Shown here one piece after another: positions 45,895-55,038 of a stretch of DNA of 64,000 nucleotides. This DNA comes from Cellvibrionaceae bacterium (GTDB lineage: Bacteria > Pseudomonadota > Gammaproteobacteria > Pseudomonadales > Cellvibrionaceae): NCBI GenBank assembly GCA_021151825.1, contig JAGKWQ010000001.1:62001-126000 (forward strand), in the 5' to 3' direction. Each line of letters opens with the position of its first letter. Position 1 is the stretch's first letter. The notes under the pieces were generated by a model. That model was not told where the DNA came from. It worked only from the letters and a program-made list of their open reading frames with translations, and did no database searches. Made by a program: the position numbers and the translations under genes.

Positions 45895-46536
45895 ATGTCA
45901 CTCGTTCAAAGCAACTTACATCCGGAAACAGCAACAGCACGCCATAACGTAAAAGCAGGCGATTATTTCCTCGGTGAAATAAAACAGGGCCAAACCTTTC
46001 GTATCGTCGATCTGGAAGGCAACCAGGCCGCAGACGTTTTATTTTATAACGCCAAAGATCCCAGCGAGCGCTATAGCGCTATGGACACTATTCGCACACA
46101 AGGCAACTTATATTTGAGTGCAGGCACCAAATTAATATCTAACGCCAGCAATGAACTATTGGAAATTGTTGCCGATACCTGTGGTCGTCACGACACACTT
46201 GGCGGCGCTTGCGCGACCGAAAGCAATACAGTGCGCTACAGCTTGGAAAAGCGTTGCATGCACGCCTGCCGCGATAGCTGGATGCTCGCCATTGCGGAGC
46301 ACCCGGAGTTCAATATTCACAAACGCGACATCACCCACAACATCAATTTTTTTATGAATGTTCCCGTTACCGCACAAGGCGGGCTCACATTTGAAGATGG
46401 AATTTCTGCGCCGGGAAAATACGTTGAACTCAAAGCCAAAATGGATATTGTTATGCTGATTTCAAATTGCCCGCAATTAAATAATCCGTGCAACGGTTAC
46501 AACCCAACACCGATTGAAGTGATTGTGTGGAATTAA
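45895..46536 (+). CDS. Urea-amidolyase-associated protein 2 (carboxyguanidine deiminase subunit type)
   Basis: 213 residues, the TIGR03425 (UAAP2) branch of DUF1989: GQTFRIVDLEGNQAADVLFYNAKDPSERYSAMDT, then DTCGRHDTLGGACATESN and KRCMHACRDSWM with conserved Cys/His residues that may bind a metal. It is a paralogue of the preceding gene product and likely its partner. I chose ATG 45895 because GAGG lies eight bases upstream; the frame also opens at 45829. The next gene is 195 bases away behind an inverted repeat. Confidence 0.87.
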   Translation: MSLVQSNLHPETATARHNVKAGDYFLGEIKQGQTFRIVDLEGNQAADVLFYNAKDPSERYSAMDTIRTQGNLYLSAGTKLISNASNELLEIVADTCGRHDTLGGACATESNTVRYSLEKRCMHACRDSWMLAIAEHPEFNIHKRDITHNINFFMNVPVTAQGGLTFEDGISAPGKYVELKAKMDIVMLISNCPQLNNPCNGYNPTPIEVIVWN

Positions 46537-46557
46537 ATTACATTTTTTGAAGTACCC

Positions 46558-46632
46558 GTAGGTTATTGGTGAGCTTGCGAACCGCAACATAATAACCTTG
46601 AAGTCTACGTTGCGGCTCGTTCTTCAGCCTAC
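46558..46632. repeat. Copy of the large intergenic inverted-repeat family, inside the guanidine operon
   Basis: Left arm GTAGGTTATTGGTGAG... (46558-46590) and right arm ending GTTCTTCAGCCTAC (46607-46632) are imperfect reverse complements and share GAAC/CGAnCCGCAACrT with the elements at 7218 and 24156. It sits between the UAAP2 and carboxylase genes, with a further CCAACCTAC at 46643. It may modulate read-through to the carboxylase. Confidence 0.7.
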
Positions 46633-46731
46633 GCGGCTAGCCCCAACCTACGCTAACGCACTTATGATAATTCTTCAGTGGACGACCATTGTCGTATTTA
46701 ACACCAGTGGGACGGCCCACCGGAGCAGAAT

Positions 46732-49700
46732 ATGTTTACCAAAGTACTGATTGCCAACCGTGGTGCCATTGCCATTCGAATTATTCGCACGCTCAAAAAA
46801 CTCAATATCAAATCCGTTGCTGTCTACGCAGAATCTGATGTGGATTCTTTACATGTAAGGCTTGCCGATGAAGCCTTTTCACTAGGCGAAGGTGCGGCGG
46901 CGCAAACCTATCTGGACCGCAAAAAAATAATTACTATTGCACAACAAACCGGTGCACAGGCCATTCACCCCGGTTATGGTTTTTTAAGCGAGAACGCCAA
47001 TTTTGTGGCTGAGTGTGAAGCCGCAGGGATAATTTTTATTGGGCCCACTGCGGAGCAAATGCTGACATTTGGTTTAAAACACAAAGCGCGTGAACTTGCC
47101 CAGGCAGCTAATGTACCTCTGTGCCCCGGCACGGATTTGTTAAAAAATATTGACGATGCACAGCAAGCTGCCGTGCGAATTGGCTATCCCGTTATGCTAA
47201 AGAGCACTGCCGGTGGTGGCGGTATCGGCATGCAATTGTGTAACAGCGAACAGGATTTGCTCTCCGCATTCGATTCCGTTAAACGCCTCGGGAAAAATAA
47301 TTTTGCAGATGACGGTGTATTTTTGGAAAAATTTATTGCCGCTGCGCGTCACATCGAAGTGCAAGTATTTGGTGATGGTAAAGGCACGGCAGTTGCGATT
47401 GGAGAGCGCGATTGCTCCAGCCAGAGACGCAATCAAAAAGTAGTGGAAGAGTGTCCTGCGCCCAACTTGCCCGAGCATCAACGCACTGCGATGCAAAAAG
47501 TAGCCGAACAATTACTGGCCTCTGTAAATTACCGCAACGCAGGAACCGTAGAATTTATTTATGACTCATTGGACAACACATTTTACTTTCTGGAAGTTAA
47601 TACTCGCCTGCAAGTTGAACACGGTGTAACAGAAGAAGTTTATGGAGTAGACCTGGTTGAATGGATGCTCAAACAAGCCGCCGATGAACTGGGCGATATT
47701 CGCAATTTGCGCAACCAGCTTTCGGCCAAAGGTCATGCCATTCAAGTACGCGTGTATGCGGAAGACCCGGCATTAAACTTTCAACCCTGTGCTGGTCTGC
47801 TCAGCAAGGTAGAATTTCCACCGCTGACTGAAAATCTTCGTATTGATCACTGGATTGAAAGTGGCATTGAAGTTCCTGCATTTTTTGATCCCATGCTCGC
47901 CAAGATCATTGTTAAAGGTGCTGATCGTAATAAAGCATTATTAAATTTAAAAAATGCATTAAGCCACACCCAATTGTATGGAATAGAAACCAATCTGGGT
48001 TATTTGCGTACGCTATTGCAGGATGAAAAATTATTGCAAGGCACCATGACCACACGCTATTTAAACAGTTTTGTATTTAAACCCAATCGCATTGATGTGA
48101 TTCAAGGAGGAACCCAAACAACCATCCAGGATTTTCCTGGTCGTCAGGGTTATTGGCATGTTGGCGTCCCTACTTCCGGACCATTCGATAGTTACTCATT
48201 TCGTTTGGGTAATCGCTTGCTCGGAAATGATGATGCAGCGGCAGGCTTGGAAATAACGTTACAAGGTCCAACACTGAAATTTGGCTGCGCGACAAAAATT
48301 ATTATCACCGGAGCAAATATTGATGCAAAACTCGATGGAAATTTAATTCCTTGCAATGAAGTTATAAATATCAATGCGGGCCAACAATTGCAATTGGGGC
48401 GAATCACTATCGGTGCACGCGCGTATTTGTGTATAGCGGATGGGATTCAATGCCCGGATTATCTCGGCGCAAAATCCACATTTACCCTTGGCCAATTCGG
48501 CGGCCACAATGGCCGCGCACTACGCGCTGGCGATGTGCTTGCACTCGCACAAGACTGCAATCGCAACATTAAAGCAGAATGCGTGCCGCAGGAATTAATT
48601 CCTGCAATTACCAACACATGGCAATTGCGCGTTATTTATGGCCCGCATGGCGCGCCGGATTTTTTCACCAAAAAAGATATCTCTGTTTTCTTTGCAACGG
48701 ATTGGGAAGTGCATTACAACTCCAGCCGCACCGGTGTACGCTTGATCGGCCCTAAACCTGAATGGGCGCGCACTTCCGGTGGTGAGGCGGGCATGCATCC
48801 GTCGAATATTCACGATAATGCGTACGCATTCGGCACGGTAGATTTTACGGGTGATATGCCGGTAATTCTTGGCCCGGATGGCCCCTCACTCGGCGGTTTT
48901 GTTTGCCCTGCCACAGTAATTAACGCTGACCTGTGGAAACTAGGCCAAGTTCGTGCCGGCGATAAAATTCGTTTTATTCCGGTCAGTATTGATGATGCAG
49001 TAGCTATTGAAAAATCGCAAAACCAATCACTGCAACAACTGCATGTTGTTACACACTCCTATTCCGAAGCGAATATTTCATCACCCATTGTTAAAAAATT
49101 ATTTGCACAGAAATTTGGCGAAGACATTATTTACCGGGTTGCTGGTGATCACTTTTTATTGGTGGAGTACGGCGCACTTGAATTGGACATTACACTGCGT
49201 TTTCGCGCCCATGCATTAATGCAATGGCTGCAAAAAAATAGCATTACCGGATTACGCGAATTAACACCGGGAATTCGCTCATTACAAATTCATTATGATA
49301 GCCAGCAGTTATCGCTTGCCCAATTGCTTGGGCATCTTGAGCTTGCGGAAAAAACGCTAACGCAGCAATTAGCGCAGTTGAGTGTTCCTTCGCGCATAGT
49401 ACATCTGCCACTGAGTTGGGATGATGAAGCTTGCCAACTCGCCATTCAGAAGTATGTACAGTCTGTGCGCTCTAATGCCCCCTGGTGCCCAAGCAATCTG
49501 GAATTTATTCGTCGAATTAACGGTTTGAATTCTATTGCCGATGTTAAGGATATTTTATTTTCTGCATCCTATTTAGTGATGGGACTGGGTGATGTTTATT
49601 TGGGGGCACCAGTAGCAACACCGATTGACCCTCGCCACCGGCTGGTGACGACTAAATATAATCCGGCACGCACCTGGACTGCAGAAAACTCTGTGGGCAT

Positions 49701-50331
49701 TGGTGGTTCTTATTTATGTGTGTATGGCATGGAGGGCCCGGGTGGTTATCAATTTGTGGGCCGTACACTGCAAATGTGGAATCGCTATCGCCAAACCAAA
49801 GCGTTCAAACAACCCTGGTTATTAAACTTCTTTGATCAAATTCGTTTTTATGAGGTCAGCGCAGAAGAGTTACAAAAAATCCGTCGTGATTTTCCATTAG
49901 GCAGATACGATATAAAAATTGAAGAAAGTCATTTCAGTTTGGGCGAGTATGAAAATTTTATCGCAGCGAACGCATCCGATATCACTAAGTTTACAGCCCA
50001 GCGTGAGCAAGCGTTTGACGAAGAGCTGGCACGCTGGCATGCCAATGGCCAATTTAATTATGAACAGGAAGAAGTTATTGAGATCGATGCCGAAACCCAA
50101 TTTCCTGAGAACGCTATTTGCGTAGATAGCTCAGTCTCCGGTAGCGTGTGGCAAACCCAGGTAAAAATTGGACAAGAAGTTAATGCAGGAGATATTTTAT
50201 TAATCCTGGAATCCATGAAAATGGAGATCAATATCAATGCTCCTTGCGCGGGAAAAGTAACACATTTATTAAAGAATGATGGTGCGCGAGTTCAGGCTGG
50301 GCAAACACTGGTAGTGCTGGAAGAAGTTTAA
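46732..50331 (+). CDS. Biotin-dependent guanidine/urea carboxylase
   Basis: 1199 residues. A biotin carboxylase (about 1-450) has the glycine-rich ATP loop STAGGGGIGM, HPGYGFLSENA and EVNTRLQVEHGVTE. A KipA-like AHS2 domain (about 455-750, QDFPGRQGYWHVGVPTSGPFD) and a KipI-like AHS1 domain (about 770-975) make the carboxyltransferase. The biotinyl domain (about 1130-1199) carries the lysine in ESMKMEI. Older annotation would read urea carboxylase; many members under guanidine riboswitches carboxylate guanidine to carboxyguanidine, so guanidine is the likely substrate. GGAG lies seven bases before the ATG. No allophanate hydrolase gene follows. Confidence 0.92.
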   Translation: MFTKVLIANRGAIAIRIIRTLKKLNIKSVAVYAESDVDSLHVRLADEAFSLGEGAAAQTYLDRKKIITIAQQTGAQAIHPGYGFLSENANFVAECEAAGIIFIGPTAEQMLTFGLKHKARELAQAANVPLCPGTDLLKNIDDAQQAAVRIGYPVMLKSTAGGGGIGMQLCNSEQDLLSAFDSVKRLGKNNFADDGVFLEKFIAAARHIEVQVFGDGKGTAVAIGERDCSSQRRNQKVVEECPAPNLPEHQRTAMQKVAEQLLASVNYRNAGTVEFIYDSLDNTFYFLEVNTRLQVEHGVTEEVYGVDLVEWMLKQAADELGDIRNLRNQLSAKGHAIQVRVYAEDPALNFQPCAGLLSKVEFPPLTENLRIDHWIESGIEVPAFFDPMLAKIIVKGADRNKALLNLKNALSHTQLYGIETNLGYLRTLLQDEKLLQGTMTTRYLNSFVFKPNRIDVIQGGTQTTIQDFPGRQGYWHVGVPTSGPFDSYSFRLGNRLLGNDDAAAGLEITLQGPTLKFGCATKIIITGANIDAKLDGNLIPCNEVININAGQQLQLGRITIGARAYLCIADGIQCPDYLGAKSTFTLGQFGGHNGRALRAGDVLALAQDCNRNIKAECVPQELIPAITNTWQLRVIYGPHGAPDFFTKKDISVFFATDWEVHYNSSRTGVRLIGPKPEWARTSGGEAGMHPSNIHDNAYAFGTVDFTGDMPVILGPDGPSLGGFVCPATVINADLWKLGQVRAGDKIRFIPVSIDDAVAIEKSQNQSLQQLHVVTHSYSEANISSPIVKKLFAQKFGEDIIYRVAGDHFLLVEYGALELDITLRFRAHALMQWLQKNSITGLRELTPGIRSLQIHYDSQQLSLAQLLGHLELAEKTLTQQLAQLSVPSRIVHLPLSWDDEACQLAIQKYVQSVRSNAPWCPSNLEFIRRINGLNSIADVKDILFSASYLVMGLGDVYLGAPVATPIDPRHRLVTTKYNPARTWTAENSVGIGGSYLCVYGMEGPGGYQFVGRTLQMWNRYRQTKAFKQPWLLNFFDQIRFYEVSAEELQKIRRDFPLGRYDIKIEESHFSLGEYENFIAANASDITKFTAQREQAFDEELARWHANGQFNYEQEEVIEIDAETQFPENAICVDSSVSGSVWQTQVKIGQEVNAGDILLILESMKMEININAPCAGKVTHLLKNDGARVQAGQTLVVLEEV

Positions 50332-50341
50332 TCGCAACAAT

Positions 50342-50366
50342 AAAAAACCCGGCGCGAGCCGGGTTA
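50342..50366 (-). terminator. Rho-independent terminator between convergent genes
   Basis: AACCCGGC (50346-50353) and GCCGGGTT (50358-50365) pair perfectly with loop GCGA. The A run on the left gives a T run on the minus strand, so it best ends the second DUF1631 gene; for the carboxylase it is weaker. Confidence 0.85.
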
Positions 50367-50393
50367 ACATCCAGGGAGAACATACAACAAAAA

Positions 50394-53027
50394 TCAATTC
50401 ATCATACGCTTTTCACGCAAGTTACCGATGACGGCCTCCAGTGCACGATCAAATAACATACCATCATCCAGAATAGTCAACCGCTTGGTTTGCAGTGCAA
50501 TCGCCAGGCTCTCACGGCTTTCTTCCGCTACTTTCATACCGGCACGATTAACAAAAATATATTTTCCTACCGAACGGATAATCGCCGCTAAACGGCAACG
50601 ATATTTTTCGCCCGCGTCACCTTGCATTTCAAACCAGGTGCCCTGGGTAATATTATTTACCAATGCTAAATGTTGTGGGTCAACTTGAATACTTTGAGTC
50701 ACTGATTCATCAACAGCAACAACGGTGTCCTCAACAATCACTTCCTGTTGAGCCGCAACGTTTACTGTATTGGCAACAACAGGTTCAATAGCAACCACAG
50801 GAGATTCTACAACCGCAGGCGGCTCAATAACGGGTTGCTCTGCAACGACAGGAACTTCGATAATTTCAGGAGTAATTTCTTGAGCGGCCGCAGCAATATG
50901 CTCTTGCACGATTGCTACTGAAGGCTCGTTCACAACCTCTTCATTTACACGCTTGGCCTGCACGGTTTCTGCTTTTGCAGCTAACTGTCCATTAGCTGCC
51001 AATTGTCCACTAACAGCTAGTTGGGCATTAGCAGCCAATTGCGCTTTTTGTTGCGCCTCAATCATAGCAGCCTTCACACTGGCATTTTTTGCGGCCAGCT
51101 CTTGTGCTTTAATGGCCAATGCTTCAGCCGATGCAACAGGTTCAATCTCTTCAGCAACCGATTTTGGTTCACCACGCAAACGCGCGAGATGCACCACTTC
51201 CAGTTGTTTGAATAAGTTTGTAGTTTCAAACGGGCTGAATGAAATACTTTCCAATCCGGTACGCAATTTTTGCAATAACTCGGGCACCAGTTTTAACAAG
51301 CGCTGGCGATTATCCTTATCCATCGTGGTGGTTACGCTCCACACCAACTGCTGTGCAGTAGCAGAGCAAATGCGCCATTCATCACTTTCCACACCTTGCT
51401 TAAGGCTGGTAATAAACATCACGTTCGCCCAAGCCTCACGCAATAGTTTGGTGACAGCCAAAGGCAAATCTTTACCGGTGCAGATGCGATTTAATTCGGC
51501 ATCAACTTGTGCGCGTGCGCGTTCAGATTTGGCTTTGCCATCTTCCGCATCAATAGTGCGCTGCTCCAGAATTTGGGCGCGACGCTTCTCTTTATCCAGA
51601 TAGGAACGGAAATCTACCAGCAACCGCTCAAACACGCTCATATCGGTATCAAACTCAGTCAACACCGCGCGAACAGTTTCTTCCATTTTGTTGTAGAGGC
51701 CATCTTTACGCTGGCTGTCTTCGCTGGATTCTTGCCAACCCAAACAGGCCATCGCCATTTCATTTAATAAACGACGAGCAGGATGACCGCCTTTGCTGAA
51801 GAAAGTTTTGTCAGCAATAGCAACTTTCACCATCGGAATTTGCAAACGCCCGATCAGGGCTTTCATCGGCGCAGCAAGATTGCGATCATCCAGAATAAAT
51901 TCAAACATCATGCTGACCAGATTAATAACATCGTCGTCAACTTGATTAATTGCGGCAGCAGCCAGGGTCTCCTGGTGCAACAACTCGTTCAACATGTTGC
52001 GCAAGTTTACAGGTGCACTATGCGTGACCGGTACACTGAAAGTATTTTGCTGTTGCGCCAGGGACAGAATTTTTATCAGATCTTGCGTAGTGATCTCTTC
52101 ACCCGGCAACTGCGTACGCGGTGCATTACGGCTAGTGCCTAACAAGTTACGCAACTGACTCAAAACCTGGTTGGTTTGATCATCGTAATTTGGTGCAAAT
52201 CCGCCAGTAACCGGTGCGGATTGCAAGCCCATATCAACTTCAGCACTCAGACCTTTGCCAAAACTATCCGCCACATTGGACGTTGGTTTTTTAGGGGCAC
52301 GCGACGCCTGTTTTAATGACGGTAAAATATTGGCATCAATGAGCGTCAGGTTAAGCACTTCAAAAAATTTGCCGAGCTTCGACATAACGATGTTGTCAAA
52401 CAGCTTGAACAACACCAGCTTGGCTTTTACATCGACATTGAGTGTTTTGGTTGCATCGGTAAACGCACCACAAATAACGTCGACTCCTAACGGATTATTT
52501 TTTTGATAAACCTTAATCGGCACTAAATGGTCGATACGCAGAGTTAAATGCTGGATAGGCTCACTGAACTGCTCATTGGCCTTATTAACCATTGCGTCTA
52601 TAGCAACCATCTCCTCCAATTCATCATTTTTTACCAGGGAGAGATCATCAAGCGAAACAGAATGTTCATCGACCTGCTTTTCATCGCGATAGGCATTAGG
52701 GTCCAACAGGCGAGCAAAGCTGATATCAATACTGCGAAAGAACGACGTTTCCATCGCACGGCGACGAATGCGCACTTCGCGCATCGAATCAAAAAAGATA
52801 TTCTGGTCGTGGTTGTTATTGGCTTTATCAGCCAACTCAAACATAGCGTCATCCACTTTATCGAACAGCTCGCGCAAAAATAGTTGCAGTTGTTGCCGGG
52901 CTTTATCGCGCAAGGTATGCATAGCCGCCGGCAAACGTGCGAGTGCAATTTGCGAATTCGCGGTAGAATTCCGCTCTACATTTAATTGAACGACCTTTTT
53001 GGGGTCAGCTTTCAGATGCTCTGACAT
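50394..53027 (-). CDS. DUF1631-family protein, second paralogue
   Basis: 877 residues, mostly helical. It shares with the gene at 39116 the middle block NLVSMMFEFILDDRNLAAPMKALIGRLQIPMVKVAIADKTFF, HPARRLLNEMAM, and the C-terminal beta domain GTWFEMQGDAGEKYRCRLAAIIRSVGKYIFVNRAGMKV. A linker of about 160 residues is special to this copy. Its first part is Ala/Gln rich, encoded by an 18-bp tandem repeat, and its second part is rich in Val, Pro and Glu. I chose ATG 53027 (MSEHLK); 32 more open codons upstream look like a hydrophobic artefact. Function unknown. It has no PilZ partner. Confidence 0.8.
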   Translation of the reverse strand: MSEHLKADPKKVVQLNVERNSTANSQIALARLPAAMHTLRDKARQQLQLFLRELFDKVDDAMFELADKANNNHDQNIFFDSMREVRIRRRAMETSFFRSIDISFARLLDPNAYRDEKQVDEHSVSLDDLSLVKNDELEEMVAIDAMVNKANEQFSEPIQHLTLRIDHLVPIKVYQKNNPLGVDVICGAFTDATKTLNVDVKAKLVLFKLFDNIVMSKLGKFFEVLNLTLIDANILPSLKQASRAPKKPTSNVADSFGKGLSAEVDMGLQSAPVTGGFAPNYDDQTNQVLSQLRNLLGTSRNAPRTQLPGEEITTQDLIKILSLAQQQNTFSVPVTHSAPVNLRNMLNELLHQETLAAAAINQVDDDVINLVSMMFEFILDDRNLAAPMKALIGRLQIPMVKVAIADKTFFSKGGHPARRLLNEMAMACLGWQESSEDSQRKDGLYNKMEETVRAVLTEFDTDMSVFERLLVDFRSYLDKEKRRAQILEQRTIDAEDGKAKSERARAQVDAELNRICTGKDLPLAVTKLLREAWANVMFITSLKQGVESDEWRICSATAQQLVWSVTTTMDKDNRQRLLKLVPELLQKLRTGLESISFSPFETTNLFKQLEVVHLARLRGEPKSVAEEIEPVASAEALAIKAQELAAKNASVKAAMIEAQQKAQLAANAQLAVSGQLAANGQLAAKAETVQAKRVNEEVVNEPSVAIVQEHIAAAAQEITPEIIEVPVVAEQPVIEPPAVVESPVVAIEPVVANTVNVAAQQEVIVEDTVVAVDESVTQSIQVDPQHLALVNNITQGTWFEMQGDAGEKYRCRLAAIIRSVGKYIFVNRAGMKVAEESRESLAIALQTKRLTILDDGMLFDRALEAVIGNLREKRMMN
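50970..51041. repeat. 18-bp tandem repeat in the DUF1631 linker
   Basis: Four units of 18 bases (50970-50987, 50988-51005, 51006-51023, 51024-51041), for example TCCATTAGCTGCCAATTG. They encode the repeated QLAANG/QLAVSG pattern on the minus strand. The unit is a multiple of three, so copy-number change would keep the frame. Confidence 0.75.
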
Positions 53028-53177
53028 GGTGGATTTACCATTAGTAAAAACTTGCGTAAGTGAAGTATAACCAAGGGCAAGACACACCAAATGAGCAAAT
53101 GATAGGATCGAGAGCCATATCACAAACAGTTATAACCACTAGGCCTGTTTTGCTATTTTTAAGTATATTTAGTAATT

Positions 53178-53211
53178 AAAGGCTAATTTTTGCGCCAAAT
53201 TAGCCTTTTTT
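53178..53211 (+). terminator. Terminator-like hairpin 35 bases upstream of nadC
   Basis: AAAGGCTAATTT (53178-53189) pairs with AAATTAGCCTTT (53197-53208) around loop TTGCGCC, followed by a T run. No plus-strand gene precedes it nearby (the next upstream gene on this strand ends at 50331), so it could be an attenuator in the nadC leader or end a small transcript. Confidence 0.75.
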
Positions 53212-53245
53212 ATCGTTCAACCTGTTTAATTATCCGACACTTTCT

Positions 53246-54112
53246 ATGAACTTTTTATATTCCAAAAACCTACCTACATTGCAAAATGACATAACCAAAA
53301 CCGTCAATTTGGCGTTGTTGGAGGACGTAGGCACAGGCGATATTACAGCCCAACTAATTGCCCCTGATGAACACGCAGAAGCGAGAATCATTACCCGCGA
53401 GGATTGCATTTTTTGCGGCAAAGCCTGGGTAGAAGAAGTATTTAAACAGCTTGATCCGCATGTTGAAATTCAATGGCATATAGAAGATGGGCATGCAGCC
53501 GCCGCAAACAGCTTGTTATTCACACTAAAAGGCAATGCACGCAGCTTGCTAACGGGTGAACGTGCCGCACTTAATTTTGTACAAACGCTTTCCGGAACAG
53601 CGACTATTAGCAACCACTACGCCCAAAAAGTAGCCCACACCCCGGTAAAACTTCTGGACACTCGCAAAACCATTCCCGGTTTACGTACCGCCCAAAAATA
53701 TGCCGTCGCTTGCGGCGGTTGCCACAATCACCGCATCGGCCTTTACGACGCATTCCTGATCAAGGAAAACCATATCGCCGCCAGCGGAGGCATAGCCAAC
53801 GCGGTGAACCTCGCCCATCAAATTGCACCGGGCAAGCCTGTAGAAGTGGAAGTAGAAAATTTTGAGGAATTGGAACAGGCATTATCCGCAAAGGCAGATA
53901 TTATTATGCTCGACAACTTCTCTATTGAAGACATGAAAAAAGCCGTTGTCATCACAGCAAAACGTGCGAAGCTGGAGGCCTCAGGGAATATTAATGAAAC
54001 TACCTTGGTTCCCACTGCAGAAACCGGAGTGGATTTTATTTCGATTGGGGGGCTGACCAAGCATTGTCGGGCGGTGGATTTGTCGATGCGCATATCTAAC
54101 CATAATAAATAG
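53246..54112 (+). CDS. nadC: Nicotinate-nucleotide pyrophosphorylase (carboxylating)
   Basis: 288 residues. It contains NLALLEDVGTGDITAQLI, the active ERAALNFVQTLSGTAT, LLDTRKTIPGLRTAQKYAVACGGCHNHRIGLYDAFLIKENH with the quinolinate/PRPP-binding Arg and Lys residues, then VEVENFEELEQAL, IMLDNFS and ISIGGLTKH. It makes nicotinate mononucleotide from quinolinate in NAD synthesis. Length is as usual for the family. No clear ribosome site precedes ATG 53246, but no other start fits. It is convergent with the flippase-like gene. Confidence 0.95.
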   Translation: MNFLYSKNLPTLQNDITKTVNLALLEDVGTGDITAQLIAPDEHAEARIITREDCIFCGKAWVEEVFKQLDPHVEIQWHIEDGHAAAANSLLFTLKGNARSLLTGERAALNFVQTLSGTATISNHYAQKVAHTPVKLLDTRKTIPGLRTAQKYAVACGGCHNHRIGLYDAFLIKENHIAASGGIANAVNLAHQIAPGKPVEVEVENFEELEQALSAKADIIMLDNFSIEDMKKAVVITAKRAKLEASGNINETTLVPTAETGVDFISIGGLTKHCRAVDLSMRISNHNK

Positions 54113-54126
54113 GCAATGATTTTAAA

Positions 54127-55029
54127 TCATGCTTTGTACTTTTTCCTACCAATAAATAAATACCAAAGCAAGCATACAAGCAAGGATGCTAATTCGCCAC
54201 CAACAATCCAAAGTCGGCTTAATACTGACAGCAACGCTGCTGTTCCCGAGTCAATAACAGCAGACGACAATGCAAAAAAAATAACCTCTCTTACACCAAT
54301 CCCGCCCGGAAAGACAATTAAGACAAATGACAATCCAAAAGCTAAACAAAAGCCAAGCCCTATTTTTAGGCAGGTGACAAGATCATAGACAGAAGACAGG
54401 ATAGAATAAGCAAACAATGAAAATGCGCAAAAAAAGACAAACCATAAAACTATATAACATCCAAATACCGACATCATTCGCAAAAGCCCACCCGATGACA
54501 CACTTGAAAATATCAACCCTTTTTTTTTCACTATAAAAAATACAATTACTGCAAAAAAAATCGGAACCAACAATAACAAATCGTAATTTAACCACACGAA
54601 ATAATTATTAAAATCAACAAACCATAAAAAATTAACACCCATCAATACAGCTGCACCAAATAAAAACGCAGCTTCGAATATAAAACTAAAACCAATTGAA
54701 GAAACATTTACAGATTTTTTTTTCAGAAAGAGAATTCTATTCGCATAACCCCACACAATACCAGGAATATAACGAGCAAGAGACGAGGAGAGCCACACAA
54801 ATACCGTCTCATCGATAGTAGAGGAAACACCAAGCTTTTTATTTATCAAAAACCATCCCACGCCATTCATAAAAAAGACAACAAGCAATGCAATAAACGA
54901 AAGAGCAAAAACAGGAAGGTTTATAGTCAGGTGAGAAAAATCGACTGTTGAAAATTCATCTTGCAGTATATAAAAAGCAAAAACCACTCCCAAAATTGGA
55001 AGCAATATCTTAGTTACGTTCTTTAGCAT
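54127..55029 (-). CDS. Multi-spanning membrane protein, lysylphosphatidylglycerol-synthase/flippase-like
   Basis: 300 residues with about eight TM helices. It has AglD/UPF0104-type features (FFMNGVGWFLINKKLGVS near 56, FVWLSSSLARYIPGIVWGYANRILFLKK, and FVLIVFPGGIGVREVIFFALSS). In polysaccharide clusters such proteins may take part in lipid-linked sugar transfer or flipping; the exact role is not known. It is last in the minus-strand polysaccharide operon, 9 bases after the acyltransferase gene. It is rich in A+T and in poly-A/T tracts, unlike the genes before 54 kb. Confidence 0.75.
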   Translation of the reverse strand: MLKNVTKILLPILGVVFAFYILQDEFSTVDFSHLTINLPVFALSFIALLVVFFMNGVGWFLINKKLGVSSTIDETVFVWLSSSLARYIPGIVWGYANRILFLKKKSVNVSSIGFSFIFEAAFLFGAAVLMGVNFLWFVDFNNYFVWLNYDLLLLVPIFFAVIVFFIVKKKGLIFSSVSSGGLLRMMSVFGCYIVLWFVFFCAFSLFAYSILSSVYDLVTCLKIGLGFCLAFGLSFVLIVFPGGIGVREVIFFALSSAVIDSGTAALLSVLSRLWIVGGELASLLVCLLWYLFIGRKKYKA

Positions 55030-55038
55030 TTTTTACAC

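Noticed and set aside
50970..51041. Possible CRISPR-like repeat
   Set aside because: Units are contiguous with no spacers and encode a protein repeat in frame.
50953..51603. 216-codon plus-strand frame inside the second DUF1631 gene
   Set aside because: Antisense shadow with Ala/Cys-rich translation; no family resemblance.
53028..53123. Hydrophobic N-terminal extension of the second DUF1631 protein
   Set aside because: Would add a signal-like helix to a cytoplasmic family; the MSEHLK start at 53027 fits better.
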